A DNA stretch of 62,894 nucleotides from Triparma columacea (Eukaryota; Sar; Bolidophyceae; Parmales; Triparmaceae). The stretch is from positions 1 through 62,894 of the forward strand of contig BRYA01000269.1 in the NCBI GenBank assembly GCA_030267965.1. Direction: 5' to 3'. The position numbers were made by a program, and so were the translations under genes. Positions within the stretch are counted from its first letter, which is position 1, and each line of letters starts with the position of its first letter. Shown piece after piece: positions 21,220-32,217 of the stretch. Below the pieces are notes generated by a model. It was not told the origin of the DNA. It was given only the letters and a program-made list of their open reading frames with translations, and searched no databases.

Positions 21220-21325
21220 GGGCGGGGCGGTATAGCGTCAACGACTTTTCGAAATTTCCTGCAAAAACCTTTTTTTTATCTACCCTTAACCGCCGCTAGT
21301 CGCCAGTTGTTTCCGAACCAATCTA

Positions 21326-22839
21326 TCAAAGTGACTTGGACAGTAAGCTCTGCCAGCTCTGCCCCACCGCGTCCTCCTCCGTGCTGTCCGTGTTCCCCGG
21401 GCTGTTCGCCACCGCATCGGGAAGATTCTCGCAGTCCGACCCGAAGATGGGGAGCTGGAGGTAGGTGTCAACCCCGTATCCTTCCATGCTCTTTAGGGTT
21501 AGCTCGCCCCCGAAGTAACGAGCATAGATGCGGGCGAGGGGTAGCCCGAAGCCCCGAATGCTTACCTCGCTCGAGCGGGAGGTTAAAGAAGGTGATGGGT
21601 CGGTAAGTGAGTTAGGGAGAGGGGGGGCCTCGGACTGTGAGAGCGTTGAGTGCGCAAACGTCCAGATGCTGTCTAACTTGGAACGGCTGATACCCCCGCC
21701 CTGATCGGATATTTTTATGGTTACCTCCTCGTAGCCCATCGCGATAATAATCTGAACGTCCGGGAGCGGCTCGGTCTGAGCGTTGAGCGACCCGGCCATG
21801 CGGGAGCTGCCGCCACTCTTATCGTGCCGCCGGATCGTGGCGACTGCCGAGTTGGAAAGGAGCTCCTTCAGCATGTACCTGAAGTGGGTAGGCACGTATG
21901 TCATGACCTTCATCCTCTTTGCCATCTATGACGACGGAAAGTTGGACGAGTTTTCAGTTAGCATTATATTGTTGTCCTTTACCTCCCTTCCCTTCCCCTC
22001 CCTTCCCTTCTCACCTTGCTCATCCCCTTCCTGGTGTGTTTCGGGTACTCCTTGGGTACCACAAGGGTCAGCGGCGGAGACACTCCGAACTCTTCCATGC
22101 ACCATTCCTCTACGTCCTCGATGACTTTTCTGCTCTCCGTGACAGGGTCGCACTTGTTATCTATGAGCCCCCCCTGGACGGACGTGGAGTGGGGGTCGCA
22201 GGCGATGTGGTGCTCAGTCAGAAAGCGCAGGCCCACCCGAGACAGGAAGAAGCGGTAGAGGGAAGAGTCCAGCCTGTTGCAGAGGGAAGTGCTAATGACC
22301 TCACGGCGGGAATCCTTGAGGCTGGTCAGTCCGAGATTTATACTCTGAGGGATGCTGGTCCGGTCAAGGACCATGCCGCGGAGGAGATCCGTGAAAGATT
22401 TCTCGCTCTCCTCGTCCTTCGGGGATGGGGTGGCCTGGAGGTCGACTATGTTCTGTGTGTAGGTCCGGCACACATCCCTGACAGTCTTGGTCTGGCTAAG
22501 CCCGGCAGGTAGATTAGTGAGGTCCATGACGCGCTGCGCTATTCTAATCGGTAATTCCCTGTGCAGGAACACTGCGTTGCGGATGCGCTGATCCAGACTG
22601 CTATTGTTGTTTCCCGATAGAGCATACAAATACATGTTCTTCAGGGAAAGTGGAGTTGGCTTTAGATTGGCAAGCCTTATTATCTCTTCCTTCTTGTCCA
22701 TAGACGAGAACGCCCTCGACTGGGTCTGTGGATAGAAATCAATAAAGGTCGATGAAGCGTGGGTGAGTTGTTGGCTTCCATTTTGTGGAAGAGATGCTTC
22801 AATAGTTCGCCTGACATTATATCTCCACGCGCGAAGCAT
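21326..22839 (-). CDS. Mitochondrial pyruvate/branched-chain 2-oxoacid dehydrogenase kinase
   Basis: Exon 1 is 22839-22015, exon 2 is 21925-21326; total 474 residues in frame. The Arg-rich, acid-poor N-terminus fits a mitochondrial presequence. The four-helix N-terminal domain includes LPIRIAQRVMDLTNLPAGL, typical of PDK/BCKDK. The GHKL ATPase domain has an N-box KELLSNSAVATIRRH (Glu296, Asn300), a G1 box ISDQGGGI, and a G2 box RGFGLPLARIYARYFGGEL. These kinases phosphorylate the E1 subunit and switch off the dehydrogenase complex. Exon 2 starts exactly with the N-box region. PDK versus BCKDK cannot be decided by eye. It is divergent from the E2 gene at 23082, with about 240 bp between start codons, so they may share a bidirectional promoter. 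Confidence 0.88.
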
Positions 22840-23081
22840 GATAAAATGTCACACCGTACGCCTCTGCAGAATTGAGCTGTATTGGGCTCAGAAATGTGGA
22901 ATAATAATGAGGATTTTTGGATTTCTACTTTTATTGCCTGAGTTTGAGGCATTTTTGGTGGTTTGATTTCCAAGATACGCGCACACGGCCGACTTTTTGA
23001 GTATTAAACCTTCATTCAGCCTGGAGAACTTTCCTTTGAAGGAAAAAAAACGATAAATCAACCCTTTACCCTTTTACTCTG

Positions 23082-25397
23082 ATGCCGAAGCGAAAGGCAA
23101 GCAACCAAATAGTGGACATTGATGCACTCGACGAAGAGGAAGGAGGATTGCAGTCTGCCCTCTCTGCCATTGCGGAGTTTGTAAAGATCGAAGGGGGTCC
23201 AGAAGCCGCCACAAAGGGAAAGGGGAAGAGGAAGGCAACCAAGAAGAAAGTCAAGGCTGCAGGTTCGGGTACTGGGTACGGGAATGCAATGACGGCGACC
23301 CAGAGGAAGAAGCATGACGCACAGGTGAAAAGGGCTGAGGCTGATGAGATGACAAAGGACGGCCGGGTCAAACTTCTTCTCACAAGGTTAAGTCAAACCC
23401 TTGTCGATGGGGACGGGGAAGAAGTTACCTCTGATGATGCGGCTGACGTGGTAAATCTTGTTAACAAGTACCTGCGCAACGACAGTTTGGTGGACGTGGG
23501 TCGCCGTAAGGAACTCTATGGCGCGGTTTTTACCCTCCTCGAGCAGCTGAGCCGGGATGTTTTCACTTCTGTCAAATTCTTCAAGGACGGCACGACAGTC
23601 AATTTGTTAGCAAATCTAGGCGCTCAGGCCAAAGTATTCAAGACTATCAACGCCAAAAACCTCGACTGCCTCGGGGGCGGCCACGGGGAGGAGGTTGGCG
23701 AAGGCATTGATGTGCTTGGTGAGGATGCTGACAAGATCAGGGCTGAGACGGACGATGTCGTTAACGCCCTCGCCGTTGCATTGCACATCGAGTCGACCCT
23801 AGCTGCGATGAACGAGGCGGTGGACCATGCTAGGAAGGTCGGACTGCTAATAGGCAACGAGGAGGTGAAGCGGAAGAAGGTGAGAACAGGAAGTGGCTGG
23901 CAAGGGACGGCACGGGATTGACAAACACCCATCTTACCAACTCGGCTCGACTCTTCGTGTGTTGCCGTCGCAGGCTCTACCTCCCCAGTTCAAGGCTATT
24001 GAGCTCGTCAGCATGATCGAGAGTAAGTTCACATCCCACCGATTTTGGCCCGCTAGGACTACGATCGTCGGCTCCAAGCAGAAGCGCCTTTTGCGCATCT
24101 CCAACGAGCTTTCGACCCTCACCACGAGCCTCCCCCCGGGAATCTTCGTCCGCGTAGACACGGAGAGAGTCGATGTGATGAAGGCCCTCATCATAGGACC
24201 AAAGGGCACACCCTACGCGGAAGGGTGTTTCATTTTCGACATCGTGCTGCCCCCAAATTACCCCGTCGAGCCACCGAAGGTACTCATCACCACGACCAAC
24301 CAGAATCGCTGCAGGTGAGAATCTGCGAAAACATTAACTAGATGAGGCCTCATCTTTAACCTTATACTAACCCCAGCGCCCATCCCGGGTAATCACTCTG
24401 ATATAGGTTCAACCCGAACCTTTATGCTGACGGGAAGGTCTGCCTCTCACTGCTCGGAACCTGGTCCGGGGAGCCCTGGAACCCAGCCTCGTCCACGCTT
24501 CTTCAGGTCGGTACCGGAGAACGCGCGATTCACCTCATCTTTTTCCTCCGACTTGTACTCTATCTCGAACTTATCCCCGGCGATCCGCATACTCACGCTC
24601 TGTTTCGCAGGTTCTTATCAGCATTCACTCGCTAATCATGATCGACGACCCATTTTACAACGAACCGGGTTACAAGGTTGGGATGCATCCCAAGGAGAGC
24701 AAGCAATACAATGCCCAAGGTGAGAATGTTTAACGATGCGGTACATAAACCTTTCATGACTGATCGTCCCCTCTCCGATTCTTACCCCTAAGCCCCCCCT
24801 TTGCCTTGCGTTTTTCCAGTCAGAGCGGCGACCTTGAGTTATGCCATCAAAGGTGCGCTCTCATCCCCCGATCCTGTCTTCAGGGACGCTATTACGCACC
24901 ACTTTTCCACCTCGGCCGACCTCATCAAGTCGCAGATACAGTCCTGGACAAGAAGGGCTGAGGAAGGGCGCGAGCCGTCAAAGGCGAAGACTGCAATAGC
25001 GGGGTACATTAATCTGGTCGCGGGGGGAGGGATCATCAGCAAGATGGAGGAGGTGAAGAAGGTGGGGCAAGACTGTGTGAGACTCTTGGACGACCTGCTT
25101 GCAAGCGCAGGGGCTGGGGGAGGGGGGGGGGGTATTGAGGTCATCGACATTAACCAAGAGCCGAGCACGACCAAAACGAAAACAACAACGACAACAACGG
25201 GGGGGGGGATTGAGGTCATCGACGTTAACCCAAAGCCGAGCACGACCAAAACTACAACAACAACGAAAACAACGAAGACAAATCGTGACATAATATGCCT
25301 CGACGACGACGATGACGACGACGAGTGCACCGTGTACGAGCCGACAACTAAGTCTGGGGAGAAGGGCTCCTCGAGCGAAGATGCCATCGAGTTATGA
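23082..25397 (+). CDS. BIRC6-type ubiquitin-conjugating enzyme with SIM-like tail
   Basis: Five exons, 23082-23879, 23974-24314, 24407-24506, 24611-24719 and 24820-25397, give 641 residues. The N-terminus is basic and Lys-rich, followed by a helical region (residues about 100-265). The UBC domain spans about 275-470 with [20 protein letters not shown] (catalytic Cys392) and [14 protein letters not shown], the signature of the BIRC6/UBE2O group of large E2/E3 hybrid enzymes. The helix after the UBC fold ([11 protein letters not shown]..) also matches BIRC6. BIR repeats are absent and the protein is far shorter than BIRC6. The C-terminus repeats [10 protein letters not shown] and [10 protein letters not shown] with Thr/Lys spacers, then [13 protein letters not shown]; all three look like SUMO-interacting motifs. 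Role by inference: ubiquitin transfer to SUMO-marked targets. Confidence 0.85.
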
Positions 25398-25452
25398 ACA
25401 TAAAAAACTCTTATTTCTATAAGCAACAAATACAATGCTTTTTTAGACGGCC

Positions 25453-28400
25453 CTACTCGCGCTGATTCGGGAAGAGAATGTTTGGGAACTTCGCTGAACA
25501 AACGATAAACTCCGCGAGGCTGATCGCTCCACTCCCGTCGATGTCAGCCGCGCGCATAATAGTCTGGGCCTTCCGCTGACAAGCTTTCCTACTCTGCATA
25601 TGATTGGCCATCAAAATTTCCTCTAGCTCTGACATGGCGAGGAAGCCTGAGTGGTCGTCGTCGAACAGCTCGAAAATGAACCTGCACTTCTTGTCGTTGT
25701 CCATGTCAACGAAGTTGCACAAGCCCAGAATGAACTCCTTGATATCGACGTCGCCACTTCCGTCCCCATCGAATAGGCCGAATAACTTATGGTACTCGCC
25801 GGTGGGTTCCACCTGCAATAACTCGCAAAAGAGTTCAAAGTCGATGACCCCGCCCTCGATCCGCTCTGGGGGCTGGTGAGTGTATTTCTCCCAGGCGAAC
25901 CCGACCTCTGTAGGCCCGATTTGGTTTTCGGACACAAACTGGGTGAGCATCCTTCTCTTCAAATCCCTCGCCGCCATCTCCCTCTGCCTCTCGAAGGACT
26001 TGGCGGCATCCTCCGGCCTGTTCGCCGCGGTGTCGTCGCTCTTTCCAAAATCTGGCCGAGCCGGGTCCTCATCAGTGACCATCATGTAGAACTCGCCGTA
26101 GCCGACCTGCCCGTCCCCATCGGTGTCGACCATGGATATCATCATCTGCGATGAGCGAAGCGAGGGTTAGTGCTACGTATGAAAGACGGCACAATGTGCT
26201 TGCTGTCGTATCGTTTGATTCAATCTAGACTTACGTCGACCTCCTCGTCAGTGACTAACTCCCCCATGCATATCAAAACATGCCTTATTTCCGCCGCCCC
26301 GACGTAATCATTGTTGTCAAGGTCGATGAAATCAAAAGCAGCCCTAATCTCCTCGTCATTGAACCCGCACTCGTAGGAGACTTTTGGTTTGTCTGTGTGG
26401 TTCAAGACGTCCTGGGCAAGAACAACCTCCTGGCTCACAGCGGCGGTTTCCCCCGTGCTAACCACACCCATCTTAGCTTCCTCCGCCCTCTTCTCTTCGG
26501 CCTTCTTGACCTTCTCGAAGTCGATCCTATGGGTGTCGTCGTAGCTATCCACGGCAGGCTGGTGCTGAGGGTACGCAACCCCGTGGTCGCCGGTAAAATC
26601 GAAGATGACGTGGATCTCTCCAGCGTCCTTCAGCACGTTGAACTGGTTCTTGTGCTTCAGTGTGATCCAGGTGTCCACGTGGCCTTTCTTGAAGACTGGA
26701 AGCAGGGAAATATTGGCCTTACCGACAAGCTCGTCGGTGCTCGCAAGCACGTCGTGGTCGTAGCACTCTATCTGGAGCTGGTACTGGTCGACGAGCTCCA
26801 TGCCGATCTTTTGGTCCCAATCGGGATTGCTCCCTCCATCCTTGTCGACACTCGTTCGCTTATTGATCTTCACGGCATACCCATCGGCCTTAAAGACAAT
26901 GTAAGGGTCGAGACGCCCAATACTTTCGGTTTCCCTCAAGTTGCGCCCGCTCTTGACGTGAATCTTCAAACTTCCAGCAACGAGGAACTCGCACTTCATC
27001 ATAATCTCGCCAGTCTCCAACTTCTTGACCCCCTCGTGCGTCGTCTCCTTGGTGATCTGCATAGGGATGACTTCCTGCTTAGCATCATCCGGATCTATCA
27101 CCATGTACGGTAGCAAGCTTAGCTCGTGTTTTCCCACAACGTCGTGGTCTCCGACGTCTTCGTGCCAAGTCGTCAAAGTGGCGGGTTTCGTCCAGTTCTC
27201 CTCGTCAACCCACATGAGAATCTGCTCCTCCGCAAAGTAAGGATCCTGGCCCCCGTTCACCTGGGTCTGGCTGCGCTTGTGGTAATTGTCCCCCATACTA
27301 ATGGAAACATAAGGCGATAGCATGTCCCCCCCGAGCTTCATCTCGGAGGTGCCCAAGTTCTTACCCTCGTACAGCGTGAAGACGGCCATACCGACCTTCG
27401 CCTCTTCAAACCGAAACTCGACCTGCACTTTGCTGTTGCTGCTCTCGTCCCCGGGATACACGAGGGGGAGCCACTCCTCCTGAGGCTCGAGGGCGCTCAG
27501 AAATCTCACAGCGCTCACCGTCACCTCTCCTAAAATGTCGTCGTTCCAGGCGTTATTATCCCAGAGCTCAATCTTCAGCTTAATGTCGTTTTCCCTCACA
27601 AACGACCCTGGGTCGACCATGTCGAAGCTCAGCACCTCGTTGTTGAACTGGGGGTTCTGCCCGCTGCGCTTCCTGACGCCGGTCTTGAGGCGAGGGGCCT
27701 TCTTGAAGTCGCCAAGCTGAACGCACAGGTACGCGTCAATCTTTGCGGCCGTCGTCGCCTGGTCCTTGCGCCTCACGTTCGATGCTTGGATGCACTTCAC
27801 CGAGAGCCTACCGCGTTTGAGCTTCTCAGCGATCTGCCTCTCCTCCTCCGTCATTTCCTCCGGCGGCTTCGGCATTGAATCCGCTCCTAGCTTGGGAGGC
27901 GCTCCCCTGGGAGCCCCTATCTCTCCGTCCTCTTCCAACGGTGGAGGAGGCTCATCGGGCGGAGGAGGAGCCTCGGCAGGTGGCGCACCGTCCGGCGCTG
28001 GTATGTTTTCAAGAAGAGCAAGTTCGGGGAAGGCATCCTCGTCCCCGCTCTTTATTTTGAGCTCCTCCTTCTTCTTCGGCTCTCCCCTCGGTGCCCTCGG
28101 CTTCCTCCCCGGAGGGAGGCCGGGCGGCGGCTTCCTTCCTTTGGGATACTCCGCATCTAGGGGAGGGGGGGATGATGAAGGGGGTGGACGGCGAGGGGGT
28201 GGGAAGGACTGGTTCTGCGTGTCAAGGCCTGCCGCGACAGTCGCAGAGGTCCTCGCTTCGGTGACGCTGGGGGGCTCCCGTGGAGGGGATTTTCCGGGCG
28301 GCGCCCCGGGGGGGGCACGATAAGGTGGGCTAACGAGCTTACTCGGCAAAGGAGGTGCGCCGGATCCAACCCCCGGACGCCGAGGAGGAGCTCCTCCGAC

Positions 28401-29058
28401 GTAACCATCGCCAACGGGCGTGGAAGGGGCGGAAGGTCCGCCGCTGCTTTGCGGAGTGTGTATACCCATTTGGGGCATCGACCCTGGTGGAGGCCTCCTT
28501 CTCTGAATTCCTCCCCTCTTTTCTGGGCTTAGGGAAGTCATCTTGCTCTCCACGTGAGCAGGAGCCCCGTCGTTCTTCCCTGGCGGCGGTGCTCCTGGTG
28601 GGGGGAGCTTCGAGGGCGATCTGCCACCCTCCTTAGCTTGCGGAGGGGCCTTCCCAGGTCCTCCGGCAGTCACAGACAGTTGCTCGATCTTCGAGGGAGG
28701 AATTTTAGGAGGTTCTCCCGTAGGCTTGGGTGGCCGGGGCCCCTGCTTCATATTGGAGAGATCCCTGGCCGCGCTCTCAGGTGGGGCGGTGGAGGGGGGA
28801 GGTTTCCTCTTGGAAAGAGGGACCTCCTCTTCATCGTCGAAGTCCCTCTTGGGTGGGGGAGCAGGAGGACGCTTAAGGTTGGGCTTTTTCGGCTGAGACA
28901 TTCCCCTAGCTGCTTTGAGGTCGTCCTCTAAGCTCTTGGGTGGGGGGTCGCCCTTGGGGCGCATTGGGGCTGGGCACGAGGAAACAACAGTTGGGGAGAG
29001 GGGTTGTAAGTTAGGTGTTGTCACAATTAACGGGGATATGAGTGCACTCACTGCTCAT
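25453..29058 (-). CDS. Three-C2-domain, EF-hand protein with Pro-rich N-terminus
   Basis: Exons 29058-29052, 28969-26235 and 26145-25453 join to 1144 residues. Exon 1 is only 7 nt (ATGAGCA), followed by a GTGAGT donor; reading straight through from exon 2 gives no good ATG context. The first about 375 residues are Pro/Lys-rich and disordered. C2 domains follow at roughly 400-520 (SVKCIQASNVRRKD), 560-680 (AVFTLYEGKNLGTSEMK) and 690-800 (IHVKSGRNLRETESIGRLDPY). EF-hands come next: FIDLDNNDYVGAAEIR (split by an intron), MVDTDGDGQVGYGEF, LFDGDGSGDVDIKEF, LFDDDHSGFLAMSELEE and AADIDGSGAISLAEF. This suggests a Ca2+-dependent membrane or axoneme scaffold. The divergent partner at 29383 starts 325 bp away. 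Confidence 0.83.
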
Positions 29059-29382
29059 CGCCTAGCCGGCCCGGAGGTGACGCTGTCCAAAAAAATGTCA
29101 ATTTGAGCGTTAGCCTGGAAAAAGTGAAAAGGGGCTTTGGCTAACAACAAGTCCAGTGGGGCGATCGGGGGAAGGAGTGAGGAAGGAAGGTTGAGAGGCC
29201 CAAAGCATTTCTCGAAAGCAAAAGGGACCTCGTGGAATACGAGTTGCTTACGGAGATTTGGAGGCACCAACTTGTCTTCGGCTAAAGGTATTTTTGCTTT
29301 CGTCGCCGTTCACTTCAAAACCTGCTGAAACCTCCCTCGAGGTCTTAACAATCTTTGGGCTCACGAAGCAGCAGGACTGGCG

Positions 29383-32177
29383 ATGTCGAATAAACTCGAA
29401 GTTGCCGAGGTAAGTATCGATCCGTTCAACATTTGTCGCCCCTGTAACTAACATGCATGTCGTCAAACCTAATGTAGTGGCTGCGAAAGAGCCGCAACCT
29501 TGTCCTCCATGATTATGATGAACATGGCAGGATCGTCGACCATAGTTCCACGTCGGGCAACAACCAAGGTCCGTCGGTGCCGTTTGCGAGCCCTGAAGTT
29601 TCTGGATTCGCAGCGAACTCACCCCAAGGTAGTCCCATGACATCAAAGACGAGGACCTTTTCCTTGATTGATGCTGCGTCCCTGTCGAACTTGAGGAGCC
29701 GCAGTGGCAATGGCCTTAGATCGGGGCAAACGATAAAGTACAAGGCTTTGGAAATGGAAGTCGAGCTCGATAGGGAGAGGTCCGACGTTGCCCACAACAA
29801 CGATTTGTTTGCCATGTCTCTCACCAGCGACAAGAGGAGCGTGGGGGGGAGGGGCGCCAAATCCACTGCGAGGGGTATCTTGAGCGTGTCGCTGGGGCCT
29901 ACACCGCCCAAAGCTCGCAAGCGCGCGATATCTGGAGCAGTGCTCGGGGCGTCTACTGGAAAGGAGCACTTCATGAAGCCTAGGAAGGGGATCTCACGGG
30001 GGGAAATCGTCAGGAGGAAGCTCCAGATGCCGCAGGATACGAGGATTAGGAGCAACAAGTTCAACCCGCTCGTGAAAGAGATCGAGGAGAAGCTGGAGAA
30101 CCTTCGGTACGACAGAGAGATGAGGTCAGAGCTGGAGGCTAACATTGTTAAAAGCATCTCAGAGCGCAGGCGGAGGGCTCTTGAGAATCAGTCAGAGGAT
30201 TCGGTGAGGGTGAATATAGAGAGGGTGCGGCAGGGGTACTACAGCTCAGACATTTTAAAGATGCAGATTGAAGAGAGCGCGGGTCGGATGAGAGAGAGGC
30301 AGGAGCTGTCCGCTCTTCGTCGGAAGGAGATTTCCGACAGGGAGGGCGACTTGGCCGCCGTGTACATTAAGGATATGCTCCGCCGGAACAGGATGGCGAA
30401 CGCGTTGGATAGGCAGCTCATGCTGAAGGCTGAGGAGATCAGGCACAAGCTGGTAAGGAGCAGGAAATGGGTCGCACTCGTCAAACTCACAGAGGTGGTT
30501 AAAATATGGTCGGAGAAGGTGCAGGAGAAGTCGCAGATGCTAAAGGAACACAAGGCTGACTACGACGCGGCGGTGGTGATTCAGAACCTTTACAAGAACT
30601 GGAAGAGGACGAGAATGGGACAGAGGTTCAAGGAGGCTGTAATGAAAATGAAGAACTTCGTTAATGTTTTCATCGGCCGGTGGAGGGAGAGGAGGCTCCG
30701 TCGAGGGGCGGACCTCGTCAGGATGTTCCTCCAAGAAAACAACGACGCCCCTATCAAATACATGGTGCTCCAATTCTTAGGGAAGGTTAGGCACTGCCAA
30801 CGGGTCTGGAGGAGTTTCAGTGAGTGCACGGGCGCCCGGGTCGATCTGCTGAAGCTTTACTGGTCCAGGGCTGAGGATTTGAACTTCCAGCAGAGGAAAA
30901 GGGAGCTCATTGCCGAGGCCAATGAGAGGACCAAGGTTGAGAGAGAGCTCAATGCTGACAGGGCAGTCGTCATGGAGGAGGAGGAGAAGAAGAGGCTCAA
31001 GGAAAGGAAGAAGAAGTTCGGGAATAAGGGGGGGGGGAAGGGGAGGGAGGATAAGAAGCACCTTAGGGGGGCTGACAACTTGAAGGCAATAGAGGTAGGG
31101 TTAAAGGTGGCGATTAAGAAGGCTTGGAAGCAGAGAAGTAGCTTGGAGGTCCGGCACGAGTTCTGCGTGCAACTATTGCAAGAGAAAAGGCGCGACTACA
31201 GAAATAGCCTGCCCACCTTTGAGGAGAGGCGGAGGCAAGAAGAGATGAAAAACGGTGAGTAGAGCCCGGCTGGGCTCTCACACAACCTTACCACACCAGA
31301 TTTTCTGACCCCCCCCCTTCTCCCACCGTTTATTTATAATTTTGTTCCTTCAGTCCGTGATATTGTCGTGGACGATGCCCGTGAGCTCTTCACAACAGGT
31401 TCCCTCCCAACCCAGCTTCGCGTTAACGTAGGAATAGTAACCAATCACATCGAGGACGCTTACGGTTACGAGTTCAAGGTATCATCCGACGAGGCTTTCC
31501 TCCTCCTCTCCTCCGTCGGGGTAGAGAAAATGAGGGAACTAGCGGGGAAAGGGGCGGCGGAAACTGAACAGAGGAAATGGTATGCAAGACACGGACTTGA
31601 TAAGAACGGGAGGAGGAAGGCTGACAGCGTTTACGTCGTTGGGGACGGGGGGGATGGGGGGGGGGGGGAGGGGGAGGGGCTGGGTGCGAAGGAGCAGATG
31701 ATGAGGGTTTTGGCCAAGGAGAAGAGACACTTGAGGGACATGCAGAGGGCCATGATGGAGATGCAGGAGCTGGACGCTGAGGACTCTGCCATTGCCTTCA
31801 ACCTTAAGCTTGAGGGGGAGGAGGTCGAGGAGGTCGTGGGCGAGGCCTTGGAGGGGGTAGAGGAGGCTGATAAGGTGTTAGCTGAGAGTCTTACGATGGA
31901 GGAGATTCATGAGAAGGAGGAGAAGGATGCTGAGCTTATTGGGAGGTTTAGGGTCGTTCACGAAAAGGTCAGAAAGCAGAACACCGTCGTTGACATCATG
32001 TTGAAGCGGAGGGAGGAAACAACAACGAAGGAGCAGAGGTGGGAGAAGTACGTGGGGAAGAAGGAAAGGATGGAGGCTGGGGACGTTAAGCGTATCAACG
32101 TGAGCGATTTGAGGAGGGGGGCTAGGAGATCGATTAGCAAGAAGAGGGGGAGGAGAGGCAGCTCTGGGTTGACTTGA
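29383..32177 (+). CDS. IQ-motif coiled-coil protein
   Basis: Exons 29383-29409, 29478-31254 and 31354-32177 give 875 residues. The first exon is 27 nt (MSNKLEVAE) with a GTAAGT donor; the acceptor is AATGTAG. The protein is mostly charged helix with long coiled coils. An IQ calmodulin-binding motif (AAVVIQNLYKNWKRTRMGQRF) lies near residue 345. A Lys/Glu-rich section precedes an acidic C-terminal third ending in an Arg/Lys-rich tail. The style is that of axonemal or basal-body proteins, but I recognise no specific family. Convergent with the TBC gene; stops are 41 bp apart. Confidence 0.72.
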
Positions 32178-32217
32178 TTAGGTTCGGTTTTAACGTTGTT
32201 GTAATGTTGTTTTGATT

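Noticed and set aside
26280..27113. 277-codon plus-strand frame opposite the C2 domains
   Set aside because: The minus strand has clear C2 and EF-hand motifs; the plus frame has none.
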